Positions 26,103 to 35,506 of a DNA stretch of 64,000 nt are shown one piece after another; the stretch's first letter is position 1; each line of letters starts with the position of its first letter. Position numbers and translations under genes: made by a program. The notes beneath the pieces were generated by a model. It saw only the letters and a program-made list of their open reading frames with translations, was not told where the DNA came from and ran no database searches. This DNA comes from Sphaerochaeta halotolerans (GTDB lineage Bacteria > Spirochaetota > Spirochaetia > Sphaerochaetales > Sphaerochaetaceae): positions 1 to 64,000 of the forward strand of contig NZ_QUWK01000008.1 in the NCBI RefSeq assembly GCF_003429665.1. The letters are read 5' to 3'.

Positions 26103-26417
26103 TCAATACAAGGATTTGCCCTGTGCCATCAAGCGTTTTTCTTGCACAGCAAGTAGCGTTGCAAGGTTTTCTTCATCTTTAGCAGTTACCAGGACTTTGA
26201 TGGAGAAGGCTTCCAGACCAATTCTTTCATATGCGTCCTGAAGGTCTTTATGCTCAAATGTTCCAAGATCCAAAAGGAACCTAGTGGATTGTATGTCCTT
26301 CGCCAAATTCTCACTGGTCATAAGATGCATTGTTCCATCCTGAAGATTCTCGATACAAAGTATACCCCGTTGTGTTTTGTTAGTGAAAAGATGAGCGTGT
26401 CTTGTATGCATATCCAT
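26103..26417 (-). CDS. GIY-YIG-like small protein
   Basis: A 104-residue protein of the same layout as the frameshifted gene 2 kb upstream. It has a short basic N-terminus, a two-strand unit (RGILCIENLQDGTMHLMTS), a helix with LAKDIQSTRFLLDLGT, then DLQDAYERIGLEAFSIKVL and a charged C-terminal helix. This is the pattern of a small GIY-YIG-like family, but the catalytic GIY-YIG residues are not intact (GILC-I rather than GIY...YIG), so nuclease activity is doubtful. Its role is unknown. It is divergent from the V-ATPase operon promoter and precedes an uncharacterised gene. Confidence 0.6.
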   Translation of the reverse strand: MDMHTRHAHLFTNKTQRGILCIENLQDGTMHLMTSENLAKDIQSTRFLLDLGTFEHKDLQDAYERIGLEAFSIKVLVTAKDEENLATLLAVQEKRLMAQGKSLY

Positions 26418-26521
26418 GGCAACATCCTAGCAAAAAAAAGAGGTATGGTATAGAATCCATAGAGTATCTCTTTGCTATGAGAGCATAAACATAGCCAAAT
26501 AGACAAAAATTAATAAATAGG

Positions 26522-26550
26522 TTGAAATTTTATGTTCATTGCACGATAAT
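26522..26550 (+). promoter_or_regulatory. Promoter of the V-ATPase operon
   Basis: TTGAAA, exactly 17 bases, GATAAT, giving a start near 26557 and an 80-base leader before the first ATG. It is the best promoter match in the 220-base gap. Confidence 0.65.
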
Positions 26551-26638
26551 TCTTTGAAGTTTGGCAATTTTTGTGTGACTATGCAGAAACCAAACATTTC
26601 GTGACCAATTGGAACTTAAGGACAAGGTAGGAATTCAG

Positions 26639-27241
26639 ATGGCTCAACAGATTCAAGATTTGGTTGCTTCCATCCGCAAGGATGGGATTGAGGCTGCCCA
26701 GAAAGAGGCTGAACAGATTATTGCCGATGCAAAGGCTGAAGCTGCTGCATTGGTGGAGAAAGCCCGTAAAGAGGCCGCTCAGGAAATCGAGAAGGCTCAC
26801 AAAGAGATTCAGACGCGGGACCAGAGCGCAATCAGCAGCCTTCAGCAAGCTAGCCGAGATGTAATGCTTTCCCTAAAGAAAGCCATACAGGCAGAACTGG
26901 ACAGGATTCTTGCAACCGATATTGAAAAAGCCTATTCCAGCAAGGAACTGGCCAATGTCATCATTACGGTTATTTCCTCACTTTCTGATGTTGGGGGTAA
27001 GGATGTTCAGCTGAGCAAGAAAGATTTCGACCAGCTTGCAACTTCTCTGAAAAAAGAACTTGGCGAGGAAATGAAGAAAGGCCTTGAGATCAAAGCAGTG
27101 CCATCGGTTAGGTCTGGTTTCAGGGTGAGCGAGAAAGATGGATCGGCATTCTATGATTTCAGTGCAGAGGAGACTGTGGAGCTGCTTCGTCCGTTCCTGT
27201 CTCCTTCCATCCAGGATATCGTTTTTAAAGCGGAACAATAA
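26639..27241 (+). CDS. atpE: V-type ATPase subunit E
   Basis: Peripheral-stalk subunit of the V/A-type ATPase, linking the catalytic head to the membrane sector. The 200-residue protein has a long Ala/Glu/Lys-rich N-terminal coiled coil (about residues 5-75: QEAEQIIADAKAEAAAL and similar), then a globular C-terminal domain ending near SPSIQDIVFKAEQ. The ATG at 26639 has TAGGA upstream; a ten-codon in-frame extension from a TTG is open but lacks a ribosome site. It is the first gene of the operon E-DUF2764-A-B-D-I-K. Confidence 0.88.
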   Translation: MAQQIQDLVASIRKDGIEAAQKEAEQIIADAKAEAAALVEKARKEAAQEIEKAHKEIQTRDQSAISSLQQASRDVMLSLKKAIQAELDRILATDIEKAYSSKELANVIITVISSLSDVGGKDVQLSKKDFDQLATSLKKELGEEMKKGLEIKAVPSVRSGFRVSEKDGSAFYDFSAEETVELLRPFLSPSIQDIVFKAEQ

Positions 27242-27250
27242 GGAGTTGTC

Positions 27251-27784
27251 GTGGCTTCCTACTATTATCTGGTAGCAACGTTACCTTCCTTACGGTATGA
27301 CGGAACGCTTCCGTTTACAACTGATGCTTTTCTGGCACTTTGTAAAGATCAGGTAAGCAACGCACACTACCTGCTTTTGGAGCAGGCTGTTGAAGGTGTT
27401 GCTTCAATGCATCATTTTCTTTCACGGTACCAACATTTTGCTGATATGGTGAAGAAAGAGCTTACAGAGGCGAGAAGCAAAAAACTATCGCTTTCAGATC
27501 CTTCCTACCGTAATGACGGTGAGAAGGAAGCAAGAATCAGCGATATTGTACGGCAGGCCCTTGCCAGCGATGACGTATTGCAAGCGGAAATGTTGCTCAT
27601 AAAATTACATTGGAACTACCTGGATGAGTTAAGTGCTCTTCATACGTTTGATATTGAAGGGCTTCTTTCATATGCTTTGAAACTGAAAATGCTGCAGAGA
27701 AAAAGTCTTTTTACCCGAGAGGAAGGAAACGCTGAGTTCAAGCGTCTCTTTTCCAATATTCAGACTGAGATTGAGAACAATTAG
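27251..27784 (+). CDS. DUF2764 protein of V-ATPase operons
   Basis: A 177-residue cytosolic protein beginning at a GTG (MASYYYLVATLPSLRYDGTLPFT), nine bases after atpE and with AGGAGTT upstream. The N-terminal YYYLVATLPSL is the mark of DUF2764, a family found inside bacterial V-ATPase operons, notably of spirochaetes and Bacteroidetes. By position it may replace the C (d-type) subunit that would connect rotor and stalk, which is otherwise missing here. This substitution is inference. The stop is followed within a dozen bases by the A-subunit start. Confidence 0.8.
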   Translation: MASYYYLVATLPSLRYDGTLPFTTDAFLALCKDQVSNAHYLLLEQAVEGVASMHHFLSRYQHFADMVKKELTEARSKKLSLSDPSYRNDGEKEARISDIVRQALASDDVLQAEMLLIKLHWNYLDELSALHTFDIEGLLSYALKLKMLQRKSLFTREEGNAEFKRLFSNIQTEIENN

Positions 27785-27795
27785 TGGAGTTGGAT

Positions 27796-29553
27796 ATGGC
27801 AAATACAAGTGGGCGTGTCTTAGGCGTCAACGGGAATATGGTAACGGTCGAGTTCGACAGTGCTATTGCAAAGAATGAAGTCGGATATATCCATGTTGGC
27901 GATGATCGTCTCAAGGGTGAGGTAATCCGTATCAATGGGAATACTGCATCTTTGCAGGTCTTCGAGATGACCGGGGGTATCCGCGTCGGTGATGCAGTTG
28001 AATTTTCCGGCGAAATGCTGAGCGTTGCCTTGGGGCCCGGGCTTTTGCAACAGATCTATGATGGTTTGCAAAACCCTCTTCCCGAACTAGCAAAGCAGTG
28101 TGGCTTTTTTCTGCAACGCGGTGTGTATCTTGATGCAATCCCGAACAAGGATTGGGAATTCACCCCATTGGCAAAGGAAGGAGACCAACTTCGCCCCGGC
28201 GATACGTTTGGTACCGTACCTGAAGGTCTGTTTACTCACCAAATCATGATTCCCTTCAATCTAGCTGATGTTGCTTGGAAGGTGGTTTCCATCAAGGAAA
28301 AAGGTACATATGGAGTACGCGATACCATCTGTACTGTTGAAGATGCCAAAGGGACCAGGAAAGATCTTTCCATGATTTTCACCTGGCCGGTCAAGAAAGC
28401 CATAAAACTCTATGAAGAACGTTTGCGTCCCGATGAGACCTTGGTTACCAAGATCAGGGTCATAGATACATTCCTCCCCGTTGCAAAGGGTGGTACCTAT
28501 TGTACTCCTGGTCCTTTCGGTGCAGGAAAGACCGTTCTCCAGCATATGACCAGTCGCAATGCCGATGTCGATATCGTTATAATTGCTGCATGTGGTGAAC
28601 GTGCTGGTGAGGTTGTAGAGGTTCTCAAGGAGTTCCCTGAGCTTGTTGATCCGAAGACCGGTCGTTCCTTGATGGAACGTACTATCATTATCTGTAATAC
28701 TTCTTCTATGCCGGTTGCCAGCCGTGAGGCTTCTGTCTACACCGCAGTAACGATGGCTGAATACTATCGGCAGATGGGACTCAGTGTTCTGCTTTTGGCT
28801 GACTCCACCAGCCGCTGGGCACAGGCAATGCGTGAGATGAGTGGCCGACTCGAAGAGATTCCAGGAGAGGAGGCATTCCCAGCTTACCTTGAAAGCAGAA
28901 TAGCAGAGTTTTATGAGAGAGCAGGCAAGGTTCGTCTTCGTGATGGTCGTATTGGATCGGTAACCATTGGAGGTACCGTCAGTCCTGCAGGTGGTAACTT
29001 CGAGGAACCGGTAACACAGGCGACGCTCAAGGTTGTGGGAGCTTTCCATGGTTTGAGTAGGGAGCGTAGTGATGCTCGCAAATATCCTGCCATTGATCCA
29101 CTTACCTCTTGGTCGAAGTATGAGGGTATCGTTAAACAGGCCAAGGTTGAGTATGCTAGAAATATTCTGAGAAGAGGCAATGAGGTCAACCAGATGATGA
29201 AGGTTGTTGGTGAGGAAGGAACATCGGTTTCCGATTACATCACGTATCAGAAGAGTGAGTTGATTGATGCTTTCTATTTACAGCAGAATTCCTTCGACCC
29301 AGTCGATGCTTCGGTTCCGCCAGAGCGACAGAAACAAACGTTTGAAGTATTGTTCAAGGTGCTTGCAACTGAGTTTGATCTAGAAGATAAGAAGCAAGTG
29401 CGTTCCTTCTTTAACACGATTAGGCAGAAGTTCCTTGACTGGAATAATGTGGAATCAGGGAGTGAACGCTTCACACAGATAGAAGGGGAGATACATGCCC
29501 TGTATCAGGGGAAACAACGTGGTGTTGATCCTGACGCTGAGCAGTTGATCTAA
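27796..29553 (+). CDS. atpA: V-type ATPase catalytic subunit A
   Basis: Catalytic ATP-hydrolysing or ATP-synthesising subunit of the V/A-ATPase head, 585 residues. It has the Walker [12 protein letters not shown] from about residue 239, the A-specific insertion before it, [30 protein letters not shown], and the [20 protein letters not shown] region. The ATG at 27796 has GGAGTTGG upstream; a GTG four codons earlier is less likely. In spirochaetes these enzymes may pump sodium or protons; the ion cannot be decided from this subunit. Confidence 0.97.
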   Translation: MANTSGRVLGVNGNMVTVEFDSAIAKNEVGYIHVGDDRLKGEVIRINGNTASLQVFEMTGGIRVGDAVEFSGEMLSVALGPGLLQQIYDGLQNPLPELAKQCGFFLQRGVYLDAIPNKDWEFTPLAKEGDQLRPGDTFGTVPEGLFTHQIMIPFNLADVAWKVVSIKEKGTYGVRDTICTVEDAKGTRKDLSMIFTWPVKKAIKLYEERLRPDETLVTKIRVIDTFLPVAKGGTYCTPGPFGAGKTVLQHMTSRNADVDIVIIAACGERAGEVVEVLKEFPELVDPKTGRSLMERTIIICNTSSMPVASREASVYTAVTMAEYYRQMGLSVLLLADSTSRWAQAMREMSGRLEEIPGEEAFPAYLESRIAEFYERAGKVRLRDGRIGSVTIGGTVSPAGGNFEEPVTQATLKVVGAFHGLSRERSDARKYPAIDPLTSWSKYEGIVKQAKVEYARNILRRGNEVNQMMKVVGEEGTSVSDYITYQKSELIDAFYLQQNSFDPVDASVPPERQKQTFEVLFKVLATEFDLEDKKQVRSFFNTIRQKFLDWNNVESGSERFTQIEGEIHALYQGKQRGVDPDAEQLI

Positions 29554-29563
29554 GGGGTTGCAG

Positions 29564-30868
29564 ATGCAGAAAGTATATTCAAAAATTGAATCCATTGTAG
29601 GAAACGTCATTACCGTGCGTGCCCGAGGGGTACGTAACAGTGAGCTTGCCATTGTCACCTCTCAAGGTGAGCAGAGCTATGCGAATGTCATCAAGCTGGA
29701 TGATGATCTGGTCTCGTTGCAGGTGTTCAGTGGTGCTCAAGGTATATCCACCGGTGACCAAGTGCGGTTTCTCGGCGTTCCGATGCGTGTTTCATATTCC
29801 GAAAACCTTCTCGGTCGAGTGTTCGACGGAACCGGCAGGCCGCGTGACAACGGGCCTTCACTGACAGACAACATGATTGATATCGGTGGTCCTGCAGTAA
29901 ATCCAGCCAAACGTATCATTCCCCGTAATATGATTAGAACCGGTATTCCGATGATTGATGTATTCAACACCTTGGTTGAGAGTCAGAAGCTTCCTATTTT
30001 CAGTGTAAGTGGAGAACCCTACAACCCACTGCTTGCAAGAATTGCTATGCAGGCAGAAGTTGATTTGATCATACTGGGAGGCATGGGCCTCAAATATGAT
30101 GACTACCTGTTCTTCAAGGACACCTTGGAGAACAGTGGTGCTATGAGTCGAACGATCATGTTCATTCACACCGCCAGTGACCCAACGGTTGAATGCATGT
30201 TGGTTCCTGACATGGCGCTTGCCGTTGCCGAGAGATTTGCACAAGATGGCAAGAAGGTTCTGGTACTGCTTACTGATATGACAAACTTTGCTGACTCAAT
30301 GAAAGAGATGGCAATTACTATGGACCAGGTTCCTTCCAACCGAGGATACCCTGGAGACCTTTATAGTGCACTTGCTTCCCGTTATGAAAAGGCAGTTGAC
30401 TTCGAGGGTGCAGGCTCAGTAACCATTCTTGCTGTTACTACCATGCCTGGTGATGATGTCACACACCCCGTTCCTGATAATACCGGGTATATCACGGAAG
30501 GCCAGTATTACCTAAAGGGTGGAAGAATTGAGCCTTTTGGTTCTCTGAGCCGACTCAAGCAACAGGTTAACAAGGACACCAGGGATGACCATCGTGCTTT
30601 GATGGATGGTATGATCAAATTGTATGCATCGTACAAGGAATCTCTGGAAAAGAAATCAATGGGTTTCAATATGACCGATTGGGATGAGAAACTTCTTAAA
30701 TACGGTAGACTGTTTGAAAGCAAGTTGATGGACTTGAGTGTAAATATTCCCCTTGAGGGTGCTCTGGACTTGGGATGGGAGATTCTCTCCGACTGTTTCG
30801 AACCAAACGAAACCGGACTTAAGAGTGATTTAATCCTGAGCCGCTGGCCCAAGAAGTTGAATAACTAA
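29564..30868 (+). CDS. atpB: V-type ATPase subunit B
   Basis: Non-catalytic nucleotide-binding subunit alternating with A in the head, 434 residues. Typical segments: [71 protein letters not shown] and [21 protein letters not shown]. It lacks a standard P-loop lysine, as expected for B. The ATG at 29564 is six bases after AAGGGG. It is separated from A by ten bases and from D by nine. Confidence 0.97.
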   Translation: MQKVYSKIESIVGNVITVRARGVRNSELAIVTSQGEQSYANVIKLDDDLVSLQVFSGAQGISTGDQVRFLGVPMRVSYSENLLGRVFDGTGRPRDNGPSLTDNMIDIGGPAVNPAKRIIPRNMIRTGIPMIDVFNTLVESQKLPIFSVSGEPYNPLLARIAMQAEVDLIILGGMGLKYDDYLFFKDTLENSGAMSRTIMFIHTASDPTVECMLVPDMALAVAERFAQDGKKVLVLLTDMTNFADSMKEMAITMDQVPSNRGYPGDLYSALASRYEKAVDFEGAGSVTILAVTTMPGDDVTHPVPDNTGYITEGQYYLKGGRIEPFGSLSRLKQQVNKDTRDDHRALMDGMIKLYASYKESLEKKSMGFNMTDWDEKLLKYGRLFESKLMDLSVNIPLEGALDLGWEILSDCFEPNETGLKSDLILSRWPKKLNN

Positions 30869-30877
30869 GGAGACGAG

Positions 30878-31489
30878 ATGGCCGTCAAATTGACCAAGAA
30901 CGAACAGAAACTGCAGAAAGACAGGCTGAAGCAATACCAGCGGTATTTGCCAACCCTGCAACTGAAAAAACAACAGTTGCAGATGGTCATCAGGCAAATC
31001 TCAGCTGAGGCGGCTTCACTCAGGAAAAAGCAGGAATCTCTCGTTCAGGACATGCAGACGTGGATTGCTGTGTACCATGAAAATACAGCATTCGCTTCTG
31101 AGCTAAAGGTTGAAAAGCTCATCAAAATTGACAAGGTGGTTAAAGCAAAAGGCAACATTGCAGGTGTTACCATTCCTGTATTCAAGGAACTGACTTTTGT
31201 ACCTATCTCCTACAACCTTGCTGACTATCCACTATGGGTGGACAAAGGGTTGGAAAGGTTACGGGACTTGGCCAGATACGATGCCTTGATTGCCACGTTG
31301 GAACAGCAGGTGAGACTCCTTGAAAGTGAGCTGAGAATCACAAGTCAACGGGTAAACCTCTTTGAAAAGGTGAAGATACCTGAAGCAAAGGAAAATATCC
31401 GCAGGATTGCCATTTACCTGGGTGACCAGCAGACTGCTGCTGTCGTTCGTGGTAAGATCGCCAAGAAAAAACTGATGCAGGGGGCATGA
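30878..31489 (+). CDS. atpD: V-type ATPase subunit D
   Basis: Central rotor-shaft subunit, 203 residues, mostly two long antiparallel helices. The N-terminus KLTKNEQKLQKDRLKQYQRY and the C-terminal NLFEKVKIPEAKENIRRIAIYL are the conserved ends of subunit D. It rotates within the A3B3 head and couples to the K ring. AAGGAG precedes the ATG; the I-subunit gene starts one base after its stop. Confidence 0.95.
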   Translation: MAVKLTKNEQKLQKDRLKQYQRYLPTLQLKKQQLQMVIRQISAEAASLRKKQESLVQDMQTWIAVYHENTAFASELKVEKLIKIDKVVKAKGNIAGVTIPVFKELTFVPISYNLADYPLWVDKGLERLRDLARYDALIATLEQQVRLLESELRITSQRVNLFEKVKIPEAKENIRRIAIYLGDQQTAAVVRGKIAKKKLMQGA

Positions 31490-31490
31490 G

Positions 31491-33329
31491 ATGATTGTAC
31501 CAATGAAAAAAGCCTACATCGTCGTTCAGGCGCATAACGGTCGTACCATGCTCAGAGATCTTAGAAAGGCTGGTCTGCTCCATATCAACAGCGAACAGGT
31601 ACAGAACCAGCAGATCGAACAGCTTCAAAAGCGTCATGACCAAATGTATGCCCTGCGAAATGTCATACTTGATCTGCAAGACAAGAAGCATATGCCTTCG
31701 CAGACTGAGGTTTCTGACGAAGTATTCTATGAGTTGCTTGAACGATATCAGGGACTTCTCGAAACAAAAGTAAAGCTCGAAGAGGAAATAAAGGCTGATT
31801 CAGCTCGCATTGAAGAATTGAAGGAATGGGGCGATTTCAATCCTGAGGAAGTGAAACAACTTTCCCTCGAGGGTATCAAGTTGCACTTCTATACAATTTC
31901 CAAAAAGGACTTGAAGAAGCTCGATTCCTCCATCCAATATATTGAGCTCTCACCCGTTGCAGGTCAGATGGCTATTGCGACTGTCGCTTCAGAACTTGAT
32001 CCATCTATTCCAGCCAAGCCATTTTCTCTTGGTGAGCATGGGCTAGGGTTTCTTCAAAAGAGAAAGGCTTCGGATGAGAGTCAGCTACAGGATGTAGTCA
32101 AGTCACTCAGAGAGGCTGGCACGTACCTTGATGCTTACTCATTCCAGTTACAGAAACTTGAGATGGCAATCCATTTCGAAGAGGTTGGAGAACAACTGGA
32201 AGGTGGAGATGACCTTGTCTGGTTGAGTGGGTATCTTCCAGAGACCAAAGTTGATGATTTCGCTGTCCTTGCAAAGCAGAAAGGATGGGCATACCGGTTG
32301 GATGATGTTGCAGAGGATGATTATCCTCCAACCTTGATCAAGTATCCAAAGGGGGTAGGGGTTATCAAGCCCGTGTTTGATATCTTGGGTACAGTCCCTG
32401 GTTATCGTGAGAATGACGTCAGTACCTGGTTCCTGCTATTTTTTACCCTATTCTTTGCTATGATCATTGGTGACGCAGGCTATGGTATTATCTTTCTGGT
32501 CACCGCTATACTTCTGCATATAAAGGCCAAGAAAGCGAATACTATGGTTATGTTGATATATGTACTTAGTATCGCTACTGTGGTGTGGGGGTCGTTGACT
32601 GGCACTTGGTTTGGTTCAAAGGAAATCCTTGTTGCTGTTCCATTCCTACAGACCTTGGTGATTCCGTCCATATCAAACTATCCTGAACTCTTTGGTTTGA
32701 CTGCCAATACTGCTCAGAATACGGTTATGAAGTTCTGTTTCATCATTGGTACCGTGCAGCTCAGCTTGGCCTGTATACTTAATGTAATCCACAAAATCCC
32801 CAAAAAAGATTTGAGCTTCGTTGCTGATATCGGGTGGTTGATGGATATTCTTGCGCTTTACTTTGTGGTATTGCAGCTGGTCATTGGGGAACCTGCCAAT
32901 TTGATGTATGTTGCTGCTGTGGTTGGTTTAGGGTTCCTACTGGTCGTAGTATTTGGGTCACAAGGACCTGGGATCAAGTTTGGAAAAGGACTTGTCAGTG
33001 GCTTGGGTGGTTTTTTCACTACGTTCCTCAATACAATCAGCGAATTCTCAAACATTATGAGTTATATCCGTTTGTTTGCTGTAGGGATGGCTTCTGTTGC
33101 TATTGCACAGAGTTTCAACAGCATGGCTGGTGGAATGCTCAGTGGTTTTGCGATGGTTGGGGGTATTTTGGTACTAGTCATCGGGCACTCCCTTAATATT
33201 GTCATGGGACTGCTAAGTGTAGTAGTGCATGGTGTTCGCTTGAATCTATTGGAGTTCTCCGGTCAGCTCGGAATGGAGTGGACCGGGATCGCATATGAAC
33301 CGTTTACGCAGACGGTAGAAGAAAACTGA
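31491..33329 (+). CDS. atpI: V-type ATPase subunit I (a-type)
   Basis: Membrane stator subunit forming the ion half-channels next to the K ring, 612 residues. The N-terminal half (about 1-300) is cytosolic with coiled-coil segments. The C-terminal half has seven or eight membrane helices, including TLFFAMIIGDAGYGIIFL, ISEFSNIMSYIRLFAVGMAS with the essential arginine context, and VVVHGVRLNLLEFSGQLGM with the conserved motif near the C-terminus. Two in-frame ATGs (31491 and four codons later) are available; the first is annotated. Confidence 0.95.
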   Translation: MIVPMKKAYIVVQAHNGRTMLRDLRKAGLLHINSEQVQNQQIEQLQKRHDQMYALRNVILDLQDKKHMPSQTEVSDEVFYELLERYQGLLETKVKLEEEIKADSARIEELKEWGDFNPEEVKQLSLEGIKLHFYTISKKDLKKLDSSIQYIELSPVAGQMAIATVASELDPSIPAKPFSLGEHGLGFLQKRKASDESQLQDVVKSLREAGTYLDAYSFQLQKLEMAIHFEEVGEQLEGGDDLVWLSGYLPETKVDDFAVLAKQKGWAYRLDDVAEDDYPPTLIKYPKGVGVIKPVFDILGTVPGYRENDVSTWFLLFFTLFFAMIIGDAGYGIIFLVTAILLHIKAKKANTMVMLIYVLSIATVVWGSLTGTWFGSKEILVAVPFLQTLVIPSISNYPELFGLTANTAQNTVMKFCFIIGTVQLSLACILNVIHKIPKKDLSFVADIGWLMDILALYFVVLQLVIGEPANLMYVAAVVGLGFLLVVVFGSQGPGIKFGKGLVSGLGGFFTTFLNTISEFSNIMSYIRLFAVGMASVAIAQSFNSMAGGMLSGFAMVGGILVLVIGHSLNIVMGLLSVVVHGVRLNLLEFSGQLGMEWTGIAYEPFTQTVEEN

Positions 33330-33360
33330 TCGTTGTTTGGTAACAACTAAGGAGAAACAC

Positions 33361-33798
33361 ATGGGAAACTTGGAATTTATTGGATTGGCATGTGCATTGG
33401 CTCTTTCGGCTCTTGGGTCGGGACTTGGCGCTGGCGCCGCTGCCCAGGCAGCAGTTGGTGGTTGGAAGAAGTGCTACGCTAATGGCAAGCCTGCACCGTT
33501 CATCATGGTTGCATTTGCTGGTGCTCCGCTTACCCAGACCATTTACGGATTCCTCTTGATGAACTTCATTGCTGCGGCTATTACTGCAGGTACCTCATCA
33601 ACCTTGGCATTGGGCGTTGGTGTGTTTGGTGGTGCTGCTATTGGACTCTCTGCCTGGATGCAGGGAAAGACTGCAGCCTGTGCTTGTGATGCACTTGCTG
33701 AGACTGGAAAGGGTACTGCAAACTACTTTATCGTTATTGGTATCGTAGAGACTGTTGCTCTCTTCACTTTGGTCTTCAGTTTGCTTGCCTTGCAATAA
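33361..33798 (+). CDS. atpK: V-type ATPase subunit K (c-ring proteolipid)
   Basis: Rotor-ring proteolipid with two hairpins (four membrane helices) in 145 residues. The Gly-rich N-terminal helix LSALGSGLGAGAAAQAAVGG and the ion-binding glutamate E130 in IGIVETVALF are clear. The first hairpin has APLTQTIYGFLL with no acidic residue at the matching site, so there is one carboxylate per four helices, as in duplicated V-type rings. The ATG is placed after AAGGAG; eight extra upstream codons are open but unlikely. It is the last gene of the operon, followed by a terminator. No F or G subunit gene is seen in the cluster. Confidence 0.95.
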   Translation: MGNLEFIGLACALALSALGSGLGAGAAAQAAVGGWKKCYANGKPAPFIMVAFAGAPLTQTIYGFLLMNFIAAAITAGTSSTLALGVGVFGGAAIGLSAWMQGKTAACACDALAETGKGTANYFIVIGIVETVALFTLVFSLLALQ

Positions 33799-33829
33799 GC
33801 AGATTACCGAACAACGGTTCATAATAGAG

Positions 33830-33857
33830 ACGGACATCCTTGGTGGTGTCCGTTTTT
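33830..33857 (+). terminator. Terminator of the V-ATPase operon
   Basis: ACGGACA / TGTCCGT arms with a ten-base interior and a five-T tail, 31 bases after the atpK stop. Confidence 0.85.
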
Positions 33858-34144
33858 CTGTTTCTTATAGTCCAATAAAATTGGCACTATTAGACATAAA
33901 TACGATAATATACTGTAAACTAACATTACCAAAATGTTTCATATAGCAATCCTGTAAGAATTTCATCCTAAATATGAAAAATTATGTAAAATCTTACAAA
34001 ACAATATTCTGAATAATTCTTCATGAAAATCTTGACAACTTGTATATCCGTACTATACTAAAACATAAGGACCAAGAATATTGGAATAAAGATTCCAATT
34101 GGCTCGTAAAGAACATAAATATTGTTCATAAAAAGGAGTGAGTT
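33858..34144 (+). promoter_or_regulatory. Promoter and palindromes of the arabinoside operon
   Basis: AT-rich 287-base gap without a gene. A strong promoter is present: TTGACA at 34032-34037, 16-base spacer, TATACT at 34054-34059. Downstream of the start lies a perfect 20-base palindrome ATTGGAAT-AAAG-ATTCCAAT (34080-34099). A looser repeat GAACA...TGTTC follows at 34111-34127. The first could be an operator for the ArsR-type regulator encoded at the end of the operon, or a leader hairpin. AAGGAG precedes the binding-protein gene. Confidence 0.65.
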
Positions 34145-35434
34145 ATGAAACGGATTTTGTTGTTCTTGGTATTGATCACTTGTATGATCGGTATGGTATT
34201 TGCGGCAGGAAGTAAAGAGGAAAGTTCCTCTGCAACAGAAGGTACAGAAATTACATTCTGGACATTTCAGGACCTGCATATGCAGTTCTATGTGGATATG
34301 GCTGAATTGTGGAATGAGCAGAACCCAGATAGAAAAATTGACTTTAAGGGAGAGGTTCTTCCCTATGAGGATATGCATACAAAACTGCTTGTATCCTTGC
34401 AGGCAGGTAAAGGTGCTCCAGACCTCGTTGACATTGAGATTGCAAAATATCCCAACTTCCTCAAGGGGGATATTCAGCTTATACCACTCAATGATGTCAT
34501 TGATCCGGTACGAGATAATTTTGTCACTGCACGCTTAGATATCTATAGCAAAGATGGCAAGAACTATGGACTCCCGTTCCATGTTGGCGCATCAGTAATT
34601 TATTACAATATGGACATTCTGAATGCTGCAGGTGTTGATCCCTATGCCATCAAGACATGGGATGACTACATGAAGGCAGGAAAAATTGTAAAAGAAAAAA
34701 CTGGCAAACCTATGACAACAATTGAAGTAACAGAGCATTGGTCTTTCTGGCCTTTAATTGCTCAACAAGGTTCCGATTTCCTGGACGCAGATGGCAATGT
34801 CATCCTCGATAATGCAACTAATGTGAAAACTCTTCAATATCTCAAGGATTTGTTGAACAGTGGAGTTGCAATAGCTACTCCCGGTGGATTCCATCATGCA
34901 GAAGAGTACTATGGATTTATGAATGATGGAGGTGCAGCTTCCGTATGGATGCCGATGTGGTACATGAATAGATTCACCGATTATATGCCTGACTTGGCTG
35001 GAAAGATTCTGATTCTACCTATGCCAAGATGGACATCTGATGGTGCTCGCTCAGCTGGTATGGGTGGCACAGGAACTTCTGTCACCAATCAGGCAAGGGA
35101 TATTGAACTGACCAAGGATTTCCTAATGTTTGCAAAGGGATCTGAGGAAGGCAATCTTAGAATCTGGGAAGACCTTGGCTTTGATCCTCCTCGTTGGGAT
35201 GTCTGGGATAATCCTCGGATGAATGCTCCCAATAAATTCACGGATTACTACTTGAATGATGATATCTTCGGTATGTTGCTGGACATCAAGGATGAGATCA
35301 ATAGCGTCAACATCAAGGAGAAACTTCCTGCTGTTATTGATAGATTGAAATCAACCGTCATGATCCAAGCACTACAACAACAGAACAAGAGCCCAGCTGA
35401 AGCTTTGAAAGAAGCGGCAGATCTCGCTCGATAA
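34145..35434 (+). CDS. ABC sugar-binding protein, arabinoside operon
   Basis: Extracellular solute-binding protein family 1, 429 residues. The signal peptide (RILLFLVLITCMIGMVFA) is followed by AGSKEESSS, a mature start common in spirochaete sugar-binding proteins; no lipobox Cys is at the cleavage site. The body has FWTFQDLHMQFY, LVDIEIAKYPNFLKG, GLPFHVGASVIYYNMDIL and MGGTGTSVTNQA. It is the first gene of the operon with two permeases and a GH51 arabinofuranosidase, so the ligand is probably an arabinose-containing oligosaccharide (inference). A long inverted repeat after the stop separates it from the permeases. Confidence 0.93.
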   Translation: MKRILLFLVLITCMIGMVFAAGSKEESSSATEGTEITFWTFQDLHMQFYVDMAELWNEQNPDRKIDFKGEVLPYEDMHTKLLVSLQAGKGAPDLVDIEIAKYPNFLKGDIQLIPLNDVIDPVRDNFVTARLDIYSKDGKNYGLPFHVGASVIYYNMDILNAAGVDPYAIKTWDDYMKAGKIVKEKTGKPMTTIEVTEHWSFWPLIAQQGSDFLDADGNVILDNATNVKTLQYLKDLLNSGVAIATPGGFHHAEEYYGFMNDGGAASVWMPMWYMNRFTDYMPDLAGKILILPMPRWTSDGARSAGMGGTGTSVTNQARDIELTKDFLMFAKGSEEGNLRIWEDLGFDPPRWDVWDNPRMNAPNKFTDYYLNDDIFGMLLDIKDEINSVNIKEKLPAVIDRLKSTVMIQALQQQNKSPAEALKEAADLAR

Positions 35435-35447
35435 GTCTCTTTAAGGA

Positions 35448-35477
35448 GGGGATACGCCAAAACATTGGTGTATCCCC
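35448..35477 (+). promoter_or_regulatory. Intercistronic hairpin after the binding-protein gene
   Basis: Arms GGGGATACGCCAA and TTGGTGTATCCCC (13 pairs with one G-U) around AACA, 13 bases after the stop. An interrupted T-rich stretch follows. It would act as a partial terminator or mRNA stabiliser, keeping the binding protein more abundant than the permeases. Confidence 0.65.
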
Positions 35478-35506
35478 CCATTATTTTTGTTTGCAAGGAG
35501 ATATTG

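Noticed and set aside
28261-29049. 262-codon minus-strand open frame inside the V-ATPase A gene
   Set aside because: It lies wholly antisense to a strongly conserved gene, has no ribosome site and no recognisable motifs; it is a codon-bias shadow.
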